Origin: Gammaproteobacteria bacterium
Lineage (GTDB): Bacteria; Pseudomonadota; Gammaproteobacteria; UBA6429; Thiohalophilaceae
Assembly (NCBI GenBank): GCA_029880425.1
Contig: JAOUOK010000181.1
Span: 1-5,002, forward strand
Direction: 5' to 3'
DNA: 5,002 nucleotides
In this document: positions 1-4,716 of the stretch, piece after piece
How the letters are laid out: every line of letters begins with the position of its first letter
How positions within the stretch are numbered: position 1 is the first letter of the stretch
Translations under genes and position numbers: made by a program
Notes under the pieces: generated by a model
What the model was told of the DNA's origin: nothing
The model's input: the letters and a program-made list of their open reading frames with translations, nothing else
The model's database searches: none

Positions 1-31
1 TTCCAAAAGCCTTGTCTATACTGATTGTCAT
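1..31 (-). CDS. flgB: FlgB, flagellar proximal rod protein (N-terminal 10 codons only)
   Basis: The minus strand reads ATG at 31-29 and then MTISIDKAFG before the window ends. This matches the usual FlgB start (M-x-I-S-x-D-K-A-x-G). FlgB is the rod subunit closest to the MS ring and normally opens the flgBCDE rod/hook operon. A GAGGT Shine-Dalgarno lies at 41-45, nine bases before the ATG, and a sigma-54 promoter sits just upstream at 65-81. The position directly after cheV-cheR is the standard flgB location in polarly flagellated gammaproteobacteria. Only ten residues are visible, so the call rests on that peptide, the promoter and the context together. The rest of the gene lies outside the left edge. 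Confidence 0.8.
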   Translation of the reverse strand, partial: MTISIDKAFG

Positions 32-64
32 GTGTCTTATACCTCGTTTGTCTAGTGAGGTAAT

Positions 65-81
65 TGCAACAGCCATGCCAA
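65..81 (-). promoter_or_regulatory. Sigma-54 (RpoN) promoter of the flgB operon
   Basis: The minus strand reads TTGGCATGGCTGTTGCA, which matches the consensus YTGGCACGRNNNTTGCW at every fixed position except one (T for C at position 7). The -24 GG is at 79-78 and the -12 GC at 67-66, with the required spacing. Transcription should start near position 54, giving a leader of about 23 bases that includes the flgB ribosome site. A sigma-54 promoter needs an AAA+ activator, by analogy FlrC/FleR; that protein is not in this window. Confidence 0.88.
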
Positions 82-98
82 TAAATATAATTATTAGA

Positions 99-111
99 TA
101 TCAATAACTTA
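99..111. promoter_or_regulatory. IHF-binding site candidate upstream of the flgB promoter
   Basis: TATCAATAACTTA matches the IHF consensus WATCAANNNNTTR at all positions. It lies in an AT-rich tract centred about 50 bases upstream of the predicted flgB start, between the sigma-54 core and possible enhancer DNA further upstream. That is where IHF commonly bends DNA to bring the activator to sigma-54 polymerase. The match is direct; occupancy and function are inferred, because AT-rich DNA gives chance matches. Confidence 0.5.
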
Positions 112-137
112 AATATAAATCAGGAGGAACTGCTCAG

Positions 138-182
138 TAGAAAAGCGGCAAGATTAAACCTTGCCGGCAAGATTTCTTGCCG
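138..182 (-). terminator. Double-hairpin terminator after cheR
   Basis: Arms CGGCAAG (146-152) and CTTGCCG (160-166) form a 7-bp stem with a 7-base loop. Arms CGGCAAG (165-171) and CTTGCCG (176-182) form a second 7-bp stem with a 4-base loop. In the cheR direction the 146-166 stem is followed by CTTTTCTA, a modest U tract, so this is a plausible intrinsic terminator about 20 bases past the cheR stop. The central 12 bases (160-171) are a perfect palindrome shared by both stems. The short U tract lowers certainty, and the element could instead or also be a protein-binding site. Confidence 0.6.
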
Positions 183-203
183 TTTACCGGGGATAGAATA
201 CTA

Positions 204-1052
204 TTATTTAAGGGGAGGAATGGCGTCGTTCAAACGATAAACCACGCCATCGGGATAGCGTTGCATCATAAATGCCTTTGTATAACCTGTCGGTGATTCA
301 GAACCTCCGAGGATCAACGTTCCACCGGGCTTTAAAATTTGCCCCATACGTTCAAGAATATCTTTTTTCATTTCAGATGAAAAATAAATCAACACGTTAC
401 GGCAAAAAATAATATCGAATTTACCCAGCAAGGAATAATTATTTAACAGGTTTAATTCAGTAAAACGGGTACGTTGCATGATGTCCGGTGCAATAACCCA
501 TTTATCATCTGTTTTTCTAAAAAATTTATCACGTCGTTCAGTTGATAAACCACGCACTACACTCAGTTCATCATACATTCCCTGCTTGGCCTGGTTAACC
601 ACTGTTTGAGAAATATCGGTTCCCACTATTTCAACACTGGAACTTAATTTACCCGGGTTGGATTGCTGAAATTCACTGATCGACATACTTATCGAATAGG
701 CTTCCTGGCCTGAAGAACTTGCTGCTGACCAGATCCTAACAGGTGTTCTCTTTGCTGCTAACTCGGGTAAGAGCTCTTTTTTAAGAATTTCAAACGGGTA
801 GACATCGCGAAACCACATGGTTTCATTCGTGGTCATGGCATCAATCACTTTTTCTCGTAAACGACGATCATTACCCTTTACCAGGGTGCTCATCATCTCG
901 GACAACGAGGGAAAGTCAAATTCTTCTGTTACACGTTTTAAGCGACTGGTTACCAGGTAATGCTTGTTATCCCCTAACACAATGCCACAGGCATCTTCCA
1001 GGTAACGTCTGAAATTTTCATATTCTTTAACTGCTATAGGAGATTGATCCAT
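204..1052 (-). CDS. cheR: CheR, chemotaxis protein glutamate O-methyltransferase
   Basis: CheR methylates glutamates in the cytoplasmic signalling domain of methyl-accepting chemotaxis proteins, using S-adenosylmethionine, and so drives adaptation with CheB. The 282-aa protein has the usual length and two domains: a helical CheR_N domain (about residues 8-62) and a Rossmann-like methyltransferase domain (about 75-275). Visible motifs are TTNETMWFRD (74-83), the SAM-binding loop WSAASSSGQEAYS (108-120), VGTDIS (143-148), FDIIFCRNVLIYF (212-224) and GGSES (249-253), all in the expected order. The start is ATG at 1052-1050 with AAGG six bases upstream. It lies 53 bases downstream of cheV on the same strand and is probably cotranscribed with it. 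A hairpin terminator follows before flgB. No TPR or C-terminal extension is present, so this is the simple form of CheR. Confidence 0.95.
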   Translation of the reverse strand: MDQSPIAVKEYENFRRYLEDACGIVLGDNKHYLVTSRLKRVTEEFDFPSLSEMMSTLVKGNDRRLREKVIDAMTTNETMWFRDVYPFEILKKELLPELAAKRTPVRIWSAASSSGQEAYSISMSISEFQQSNPGKLSSSVEIVGTDISQTVVNQAKQGMYDELSVVRGLSTERRDKFFRKTDDKWVIAPDIMQRTRFTELNLLNNYSLLGKFDIIFCRNVLIYFSSEMKKDILERMGQILKPGGTLILGGSESPTGYTKAFMMQRYPDGVVYRLNDAIPPLK

Positions 1053-1105
1053 TGGGTGCCTTAGAATTTTTCTATAATTTATCTAAAATAAGTGAAAATC
1101 AAGAA

Positions 1106-2032
1106 TTAAATTTCACCTTTTTCAATTAATAATGCTTTTATATCTTCTGCCAATTTTTCAACATGAAATTTAGGAATAAATTTATCTGCTTTAACCTTTT
1201 TTGTCATATTTTCATTAAAGCCACCACTTAAAGATGAATGCAGCATAATGTTTAAATTTTTAAGGCGATCATCGGTCCTGATTTCAGAAGTTAATGTATA
1301 TCCATCCATAACAGGCATTTCTATATCTGAAATTACAAGATTAATATTTTGCGCAACATCTATACCTTCAGCCGCCATTGACTTTAATATATCCAGAGCC
1401 TCTTTGCCGGTTGTCGTAACAATAGACTCTATCCCGATTTGTTCCAGCGTTCTTTGTACCTGGTTTCTTGCTACCAAAGAATCATCCACAACCAGGAATT
1501 TTAAAGTGTTGCCATCCTTACCTACGAGTTGTTCTGCATTTTCAAGGTGAACATCTACACCCATAATTTCAGCCAGGACTTTCTCAACATCAATAACTTC
1601 AACCAGGCGTTCATCAATCTCGGTAACGGCTGTCATATAATTATTTCGCCCAACACCATTAGGTGGCGATTTAATATCTTCCCAGTTCATATTGACTATG
1701 CGTTCAACTGCTTTGACTAGAAATGCCTGAACAGTGCCGTTGTACTCGGTAATAATAATCAGGTTATCCGGATTGTTTTCAAGTGGTCGTTGGCCAATCG
1801 CGGCCGCAAGATCAATCACAGGTATTGTTTTATTACGTATGGTTGCCACTCCACGCATGGCTGAATGTGACTGGGGAAGAATGGTTAAACGTGGACAGGT
1901 TAAAACTTCCTGAATCTTGAAAACATTAATCGCAAAAGTTTGTTGGCCATTTAAACGAAACAGCAGTATTTCCAGGCGGTTTTCACCTACTAAATTTGTA
2001 CGCTTATCGACTTGTTCAAGAATACCGGCCAC
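1106..2032 (-). CDS. cheV: CheV, CheW-receiver chemotaxis coupling protein
   Basis: CheV couples chemoreceptors to the CheA kinase like CheW and carries a receiver domain that CheA can phosphorylate, giving adaptation or a phosphate sink. In the 308 residues the CheW-like domain spans about 18-155 (EILLFRLNGQQTFAINVFKIQEV near its start; GVATIRNKTIPVIDL at 61-75). The receiver domain spans about 176-304, with acid pocket D183/D184 in VVDDS, phosphoacceptor D236 in ISDIEMP, the switch serine region HSS (265-267) and conserved K288 in FIPKF. All key receiver residues are intact, so it should be phosphorylatable. The start is GTG at 2032-2030, chosen because AGAGGA at 2046-2041 lies eight bases upstream and the N-terminus aligns with the family. 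It is the first gene of the cheV-cheR unit and diverges from flgA. Confidence 0.95.
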   Translation of the reverse strand: MAGILEQVDKRTNLVGENRLEILLFRLNGQQTFAINVFKIQEVLTCPRLTILPQSHSAMRGVATIRNKTIPVIDLAAAIGQRPLENNPDNLIIITEYNGTVQAFLVKAVERIVNMNWEDIKSPPNGVGRNNYMTAVTEIDERLVEVIDVEKVLAEIMGVDVHLENAEQLVGKDGNTLKFLVVDDSLVARNQVQRTLEQIGIESIVTTTGKEALDILKSMAAEGIDVAQNINLVISDIEMPVMDGYTLTSEIRTDDRLKNLNIMLHSSLSGGFNENMTKKVKADKFIPKFHVEKLAEDIKALLIEKGEI

Positions 2033-2051
2033 AACAAAAATCCTCTTTACA

Positions 2052-2068
2052 GATACTAAGATAGTATC
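2052..2068. repeat. Inverted repeat over the cheV promoter -10 and start point
   Basis: GATACT (2052-2057) and AGTATC (2063-2068) are perfect 6-bp arms around the spacer AAGAT. The right arm overlaps the proposed sigma-28 -10 element of cheV, and the left arm covers the predicted transcription start. It could be an operator, or a weak hairpin at the 5' end of the cheV mRNA just before its Shine-Dalgarno. Six-bp arms in AT-rich DNA can arise by chance. Confidence 0.35.
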
Positions 2069-2090
2069 GGCGCGTTCCTTAATTTACTTA
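2064..2090 (-). promoter_or_regulatory. Sigma-28 (FliA) type promoter of cheV-cheR
   Basis: On the minus strand the -10 reads GCCGATAC (2071-2064), seven of eight against GCCGATAA. Eleven bases upstream lies TAAGTAAA (2090-2083), which keeps only the TAA of the TAAAGTTT -35. Transcription would begin near 2057, about 25 bases before the GTG start and upstream of the ribosome site. The strong -10 and correct spacing support the call; the poor -35 limits it. Sigma-28 control is usual for late chemotaxis genes. Confidence 0.6.
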
Positions 2091-2127
2091 AATTTAAGAT
2101 GAGGTTGCCGGAATTTAAATTTAGATG
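2088..2127. repeat. Imperfect direct repeat of AT-rich palindromes between cheV and flgA
   Basis: TTAAATTTAAGATG (2088-2101) recurs as TTAAATTTAGATG (2115-2127), one base shorter, about 27 bases apart. Each copy sits in a palindrome: CTTAAATTTAAG at 2087-2098 and AATTTAAATT at 2112-2121. The first copy abuts the cheV -35 and the second runs into the -24 element of the flgA sigma-54 promoter. The placement suggests a shared regulatory site, but no regulator is recognised and the low complexity makes chance similarity possible. Confidence 0.4.
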
Positions 2128-2141
2128 GCACACAGATTGCA
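2125..2141 (+). promoter_or_regulatory. Sigma-54 (RpoN) promoter of flgA
   Basis: TGGCAC at 2126-2131, five bases, then TTGCA at 2137-2141 gives the consensus TGGCAC-N5-TTGCA. The -24 GG is at 2127-2128 and the -12 GC at 2139-2140. Transcription should start near 2152, leaving a leader of about 69 bases before flgA. Together with the matching flgB promoter this places both genes in the RpoN-dependent class of the flagellar hierarchy. Confidence 0.88.
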
Positions 2142-2220
2142 TTTCTTTTCATTGAGAAACATTTACCCTGTTTTTTTGCCGGTGATAACGAAATAATGAC
2201 TGTTTTAATGGATAAAATAC

Positions 2221-2934
2221 ATGAATAATTACAAGCTAAAGATGAAAAGGACAATGATTGCCATTTTATTGACGCTTTTTGTATCTATTTCCATATCGGC
2301 AAATACTATACAAAGTCATGCAGGAATTACTCACGCGGTAAAAAAATATGTATTACAACAACGTATACCATTAAAAAATATACAAGTGAATGTGACTTCG
2401 CTGAACAAGCAATTACGTATAGCCCAATGTGAGCAACCGCTTCAGGTAAGTATGGCTCCGGGAGCCAAGTTGATGGGAAATAGCAGTTTTTCAGTCAGTT
2501 GTACCGCACCGCAACAGTGGAAGATTCATGTTGCAGCACATATTGATGGTGAGGTTGATGCCTTGATTGCCCGTTACCCTATCCCTCGTGGTACACAAAT
2601 TCGCCAGGAAGATCTCGATTTTGTGCTGCGCCGCTACTCGCAGCTGAACCATGGTTATTATAACTCAGCGACATTACTCGCTAACAAGGAAGCTAAACGA
2701 AATATCCGGGCTGGCCAGGTTTTAACCCCGAACCTGGTTAAAGCACAAAAACTGGTATTACGTGGTCAGCATATTACGATCGTAGCGCAAAATGGTGGGC
2801 TTAATTTACGTGTAAAAGGAAAAGCCTTAATGGATGGACAGCAGGGTCAAACCATAAAGGTGAAAAATTTAAGCAGTAAAAAACTCATTTACGCCCGTGT
2901 CATCTCCGCGGGCACTGTTAAAGTAAATTTTTAG
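2221..2934 (+). CDS. flgA: FlgA, flagellar P-ring assembly chaperone
   Basis: FlgA is a periplasmic chaperone that helps FlgI subunits assemble into the P ring around the rod. The 237-aa precursor starts with a Sec signal peptide: basic KMKR (7-10), a hydrophobic stretch at about 12-25, and a likely cut after SISISA (22-27). Cys70 and Cys94 are the only cysteines in the mature part and could form a disulfide. The C-terminal half is the SAF/FlgA domain, seen in ARYPIPRGTQIRQEDL (117-132) and RNIRAGQVLTPNLV further on, ending with the conserved RVKGKALMDGQQGQTIKVKN and a terminal V-K-V-N-F. The start at 2221 has only GGA eight bases upstream; Met8 or Met12 are alternatives and would shorten only the signal peptide. 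A sigma-54 promoter lies 80 bases upstream. It is the first gene of the flgA-flgM-flgN-flgZ run. Confidence 0.95.
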   Translation: MNNYKLKMKRTMIAILLTLFVSISISANTIQSHAGITHAVKKYVLQQRIPLKNIQVNVTSLNKQLRIAQCEQPLQVSMAPGAKLMGNSSFSVSCTAPQQWKIHVAAHIDGEVDALIARYPIPRGTQIRQEDLDFVLRRYSQLNHGYYNSATLLANKEAKRNIRAGQVLTPNLVKAQKLVLRGQHITIVAQNGGLNLRVKGKALMDGQQGQTIKVKNLSSKKLIYARVISAGTVKVNF

Positions 2935-2985
2935 GCTTGATTTTACAATAACCTGTTGATAAACAAAGGAAATAAAACATTATAC

Positions 2986-3012
2986 TAAAGTTTTTCAAAA
3001 AACAGACGCTAA
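2986..3012 (+). promoter_or_regulatory. Sigma-28 (FliA) promoter of flgM
   Basis: A perfect -35 TAAAGTTT (2986-2993) is followed by exactly 11 bases and GACGCTAA (3005-3012), six of eight against the -10 GCCGATAA. Transcription would start near 3020, about 26 bases before the flgM ATG. This gives flgM, flgN and perhaps flgZ a late, FliA-dependent supply in addition to readthrough from flgA. It also means the anti-sigma factor is made under the sigma factor it inhibits. Confidence 0.82.
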
Positions 3013-3045
3013 GAGTTATGAAAGACTATGTATGTAGGAGTTACC

Positions 3046-3360
3046 ATGAATGACATCACGAATATTAATTCAAACCGGGCATCACTGAACTCAAACCAGA
3101 GCAGTTCAGTTAAAAGCCGAAATGAAGCCAGTATAGGCGGTTCAACTGAGAAAAACTCAAGTGAAGCAGGAGACCGTGTCACCTTAACCGATACTGCTTC
3201 ACGTTTGAAAGATATTGAGCAACAGTTAAATAAAAGTTCATCGGTTGATAATACACGTGTTGCAGAAGTACAAAGCGCCATTACAAATGGTGATTATAAT
3301 GTAGATGCTGATCGTATAGCAGATAAAATGTTAGCCTTTGAAGATTTCATGAATAAGTAA
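3046..3360 (+). CDS. flgM: FlgM, anti-sigma-28 factor
   Basis: FlgM binds FliA (sigma-28) and blocks late flagellar transcription until it is exported through the finished hook-basal body. The protein is 104 aa, a usual size. Residues 1-40 are rich in Ser and Asn and look disordered, as expected of the export-competent N-terminus. Residues 43-102 carry the FliA-binding region: DRVTLTDTASRLKDIEQQL, then VDNTRVAEVQSAITNGDYNVDADRIADKML in the classic spacing, then FE. The ATG at 3046 is chosen over the in-frame ATG at 3028 because AGGAG (3036-3040) lies five bases before it; the longer form would place that Shine-Dalgarno inside the coding region, and the leader codons look unrelated to the family. 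It follows flgA by 111 bases, has its own sigma-28 promoter, and its stop overlaps the flgN start by one base. Confidence 0.95.
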   Translation: MNDITNINSNRASLNSNQSSSVKSRNEASIGGSTEKNSSEAGDRVTLTDTASRLKDIEQQLNKSSSVDNTRVAEVQSAITNGDYNVDADRIADKMLAFEDFMNK

Positions 3361-3830
3361 TGATGTTAAATCCTGTTCAGTCTCTTTCACTTGAAACCAT
3401 CCTGATTTTTAGCCGGGATAAAATGCAACAACTTTTAAACCTGCTGCAAAAAGAAGCCATGATATTGGAAAAAAACAATATTGATGAGCTCCAAAGTATT
3501 ACTGAAGAAAAAATTATCCTGACAGAACAAATTGAGAAAAATGAACAGCAACGTATTCATTTTTTAACTGAAAAATCACTAAATGCGACTGAACCTGCAC
3601 AATGGCTAAGTAACAACAAGCTCATTACTACCTGGCGAGAAATTAAAGAACTCTCCGAACAGGCACAAAAACAGAACCAGGTAAATGGCCAGGTCATTTA
3701 TGGCAATCGCCGCCGTTTAAAAACACAACTTGAAATACTCAGCAACTCGGCACCATCTGTTGAACTGACTTATTCAGCATCTGGTGAAAATATTAGCCAG
3801 CACGATTCTAATACCCTCGCCCGAGCTTAG
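3360..3830 (+). CDS. flgN: FlgN, export chaperone for FlgK and FlgL
   Basis: FlgN is a small cytoplasmic type III export chaperone that binds the hook-filament junction proteins FlgK and FlgL before secretion. The 156-aa sequence is mostly heptad-like helix (about residues 10-125), rich in Glu, Gln, Lys and Leu. The conserved later part is visible as WREIKELSEQAQKQNQVNG (92-110), then N116 and a basic RRRLK stretch. A less structured tail with the pattern T-Y-S-A-S-G (137-142) is common in gammaproteobacterial FlgN. The ATG at 3360 shares its A with the flgM TAA stop, so translation is probably coupled; a second ATG follows at once (3363) and could also be used. No strong Shine-Dalgarno is seen. 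Family identity rests on the fold pattern and position after flgM. Confidence 0.88.
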   Translation: MMLNPVQSLSLETILIFSRDKMQQLLNLLQKEAMILEKNNIDELQSITEEKIILTEQIEKNEQQRIHFLTEKSLNATEPAQWLSNNKLITTWREIKELSEQAQKQNQVNGQVIYGNRRRLKTQLEILSNSAPSVELTYSASGENISQHDSNTLARA

Positions 3831-3844
3831 CCTGTAGCTTTAGC

Positions 3845-3850
3845 TATAAT
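3845..3850 (+). promoter_or_regulatory. Candidate sigma-70 -10 element before flgZ
   Basis: A perfect TATAAT lies in the 30-base gap between flgN and the PilZ gene. The start of transcription would fall near 3857, only four bases before the ATG at 3861. No convincing -35 is present at 16-18 bases spacing and there is no TG extension. A short perfect inverted repeat, TAGCT-TT-AGCTA (3835-3846), overlaps it. It may be chance in AT-rich sequence. Confidence 0.25.
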
Positions 3851-3860
3851 CGCCCGTATC

Positions 3861-4541
3861 ATGAGCGCCAGCATAAAAAATAACCTGGACATATATAACC
3901 TGCTAAAAAATATTGAGAAATCAAAGCAATTAATTACTTTGTCTTTTGATGCACTACCGCAACATTGTTTAACTTCTTTACTACAAGTACATTATGATGC
4001 AAAGGTTTTAAAGTTTGATGAGCCTAACCCTGCATTAAGTAACACGCTTATTGAAACAAAAAAGGACGCGTATTTTTCATTAAAACTCGATCATTTACCT
4101 GTTAAATTTAAATCAACCATCATCGCGGGTAATAGCCGAAATAAAAATAACGATCTCTACACACTTTTCCCGGATAAAATTTACTATCCACAAAATAGAA
4201 AGTATTACCGCTTATCAACTGAATTTTTTAAAGACATCACAACAACCATATATTTGTCATCGACAAAACGCATATCCTGCCATTTAATAAATATTTCATT
4301 AAACGGGCTATGTTTGCGACTACCCTATTCGCTTGCCTCTGTATTCCAGGTAAACAAGGTGATTGATGATATTTACATCGAGTTGCCTAATCAAAAAGGC
4401 TTCTCAATCTCCGCCAAAATTCAAAATACCAGGGTTAAAAATAACTACGCGAATATCGATATAGGGTTACAAATACAACAACATAGACCTGTCATAGAAA
4501 AATCAATTCAACAGTTCATTTTTCGCTCAGAAAATATCTAA
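3861..4541 (+). CDS. flgZ: FlgZ/YcgR-type PilZ-domain c-di-GMP flagellar brake protein
   Basis: Proteins of this family bind cyclic di-GMP and slow or bias the flagellar motor by contacting motor components. The 226-aa protein has a YcgR-like N-terminal domain (about residues 10-105) and a C-terminal PilZ domain (about 111-222). Both halves of the c-di-GMP signature are intact: RKYYR (113-117, RxxxR) at the domain junction and NISLNG (144-149, [D/N]xSxxG). An IGLQI strand (201-205) closes the barrel. The location after flgM-flgN matches flgZ of pseudomonads, which supports the symbol; ycgR is the enterobacterial name. The start ATG lies 30 bases after the flgN stop and has no recognisable Shine-Dalgarno. 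By eye the gene is richer in A and T than flgA, though I have not computed this. No clear terminator follows the TAA. Confidence 0.87.
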   Translation: MSASIKNNLDIYNLLKNIEKSKQLITLSFDALPQHCLTSLLQVHYDAKVLKFDEPNPALSNTLIETKKDAYFSLKLDHLPVKFKSTIIAGNSRNKNNDLYTLFPDKIYYPQNRKYYRLSTEFFKDITTTIYLSSTKRISCHLINISLNGLCLRLPYSLASVFQVNKVIDDIYIELPNQKGFSISAKIQNTRVKNNYANIDIGLQIQQHRPVIEKSIQQFIFRSENI

Positions 4542-4566
4542 ACGCTGTAAAACCGTTATACAATTC

Positions 4567-4575
4567 TGATAAGAT
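4567..4575 (+). promoter_or_regulatory. Candidate extended -10 promoter before the tRNA relic
   Basis: TGATAAGAT has the TG extension plus a TAAGAT -10 hexamer (4570-4575). The expected start point, about 4582, falls four bases before the first G of the tRNA-like segment at 4586. The best -35 (TGTAAA, 4546-4551, 18-base spacer) is poor. The placement fits an old tRNA promoter, but the motif alone is weak evidence. Confidence 0.35.
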
Positions 4576-4585
4576 ACACCCAGCC

Positions 4586-4662
4586 GCCCCCGTAGCTTAT
4601 AATATCCCTCAAATATATAGATTCAGAGGGTGCAGCTGGATACAGCTGAGCTAAGAGGTGAA
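4586..4662 (+). pseudogene. Decayed, split partial copy of tRNA-Arg(CCU)
   Basis: Three blocks match the intact tRNA-Arg 131 bases downstream in the same order. GCCCCCGTAGCT (4586-4597) is identical to the tRNA 5' end at 4717-4728. CAGCTGGATA (4633-4642) is identical to the D-loop at 4729-4738. CTAAGAGGTGAA (4651-4662) equals the anticodon 3' side CTAAGGGTGAA at 4752-4762 with one extra base. A 35-base insert (4598-4632) splits the first two blocks, which are contiguous in the real gene. The anticodon triplet, T arm and acceptor 3' strand are missing, so it cannot be a working tRNA. A tandem duplication followed by decay is the simplest reading. Confidence 0.7.
4606..4648 (+). repeat. Two small hairpins inside the tRNA relic
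   Basis: CCCTC (4606-4610) pairs with GAGGG (4626-4630) across a 15-base AT-rich loop, all within the 35-base insert. CAGCTG (4633-4638) repeats as CAGCTG (4643-4648) around GATA; since CAGCTG is self-complementary, this makes a 6-bp stem with a 4-base loop. The second hairpin arose because the relic has CAGC where the tRNA has GAGC. Confidence 0.45.
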
Positions 4663-4663
4663 A

Positions 4664-4675
4664 TTATAGCTATAA
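4664..4675. repeat. 12-bp perfect palindrome TTATAGCTATAA
   Basis: The segment equals its own reverse complement. It lies between the tRNA relic and the intact tRNA, about 42 bases before the tRNA 5' end. Ten of its bases with one flanking base (ATTATAGCTA, 4663-4672) recur in reverse orientation at 3841-3850 before flgZ. It could be part of a tRNA promoter region; no regulator is recognised. Confidence 0.3.
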
Positions 4676-4716
4676 AAATGTAAGCAAGTTATATAACATT
4701 TAGCACATTATCAAAT

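Noticed and set aside
146..182. Repeats resembling a miniature CRISPR or REP element
   Set aside because: Only two dyads with 7-bp arms and 4-7 base loops are present; there are no spacers of constant length, and only one locus is visible.
121..240. AGGAGG (122-127) followed by an open plus-strand frame
   Set aside because: No ATG, GTG or TTG lies at a usable distance. The frame would need a CTG start and runs through the terminator hairpins into the antisense of cheR.
1248..1550. Plus-strand open frame of 100 codons inside cheV
   Set aside because: It is antisense to a full-length CheV with intact domains, has no family-like sequence, and its start has no ribosome site. The smaller plus-strand frames at 1529-1720 and 1917-2102 are the same kind of shadow.
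3028..3045. Upstream in-frame ATG for flgM
   Set aside because: The later ATG at 3046 has AGGAG at ideal spacing, whereas the ATG at 3028 has no ribosome site and adds six unrelated residues.
3009..3281. Minus-strand open frame of 90 codons opposite flgM
   Set aside because: It lies entirely antisense to flgM, which has clear family motifs, a Shine-Dalgarno and a promoter. The frame shows no recognisable domain.
4541..4560. Terminator after flgZ
   Set aside because: Only a 4-bp AACG/CGTT pairing is found, with no U tract.
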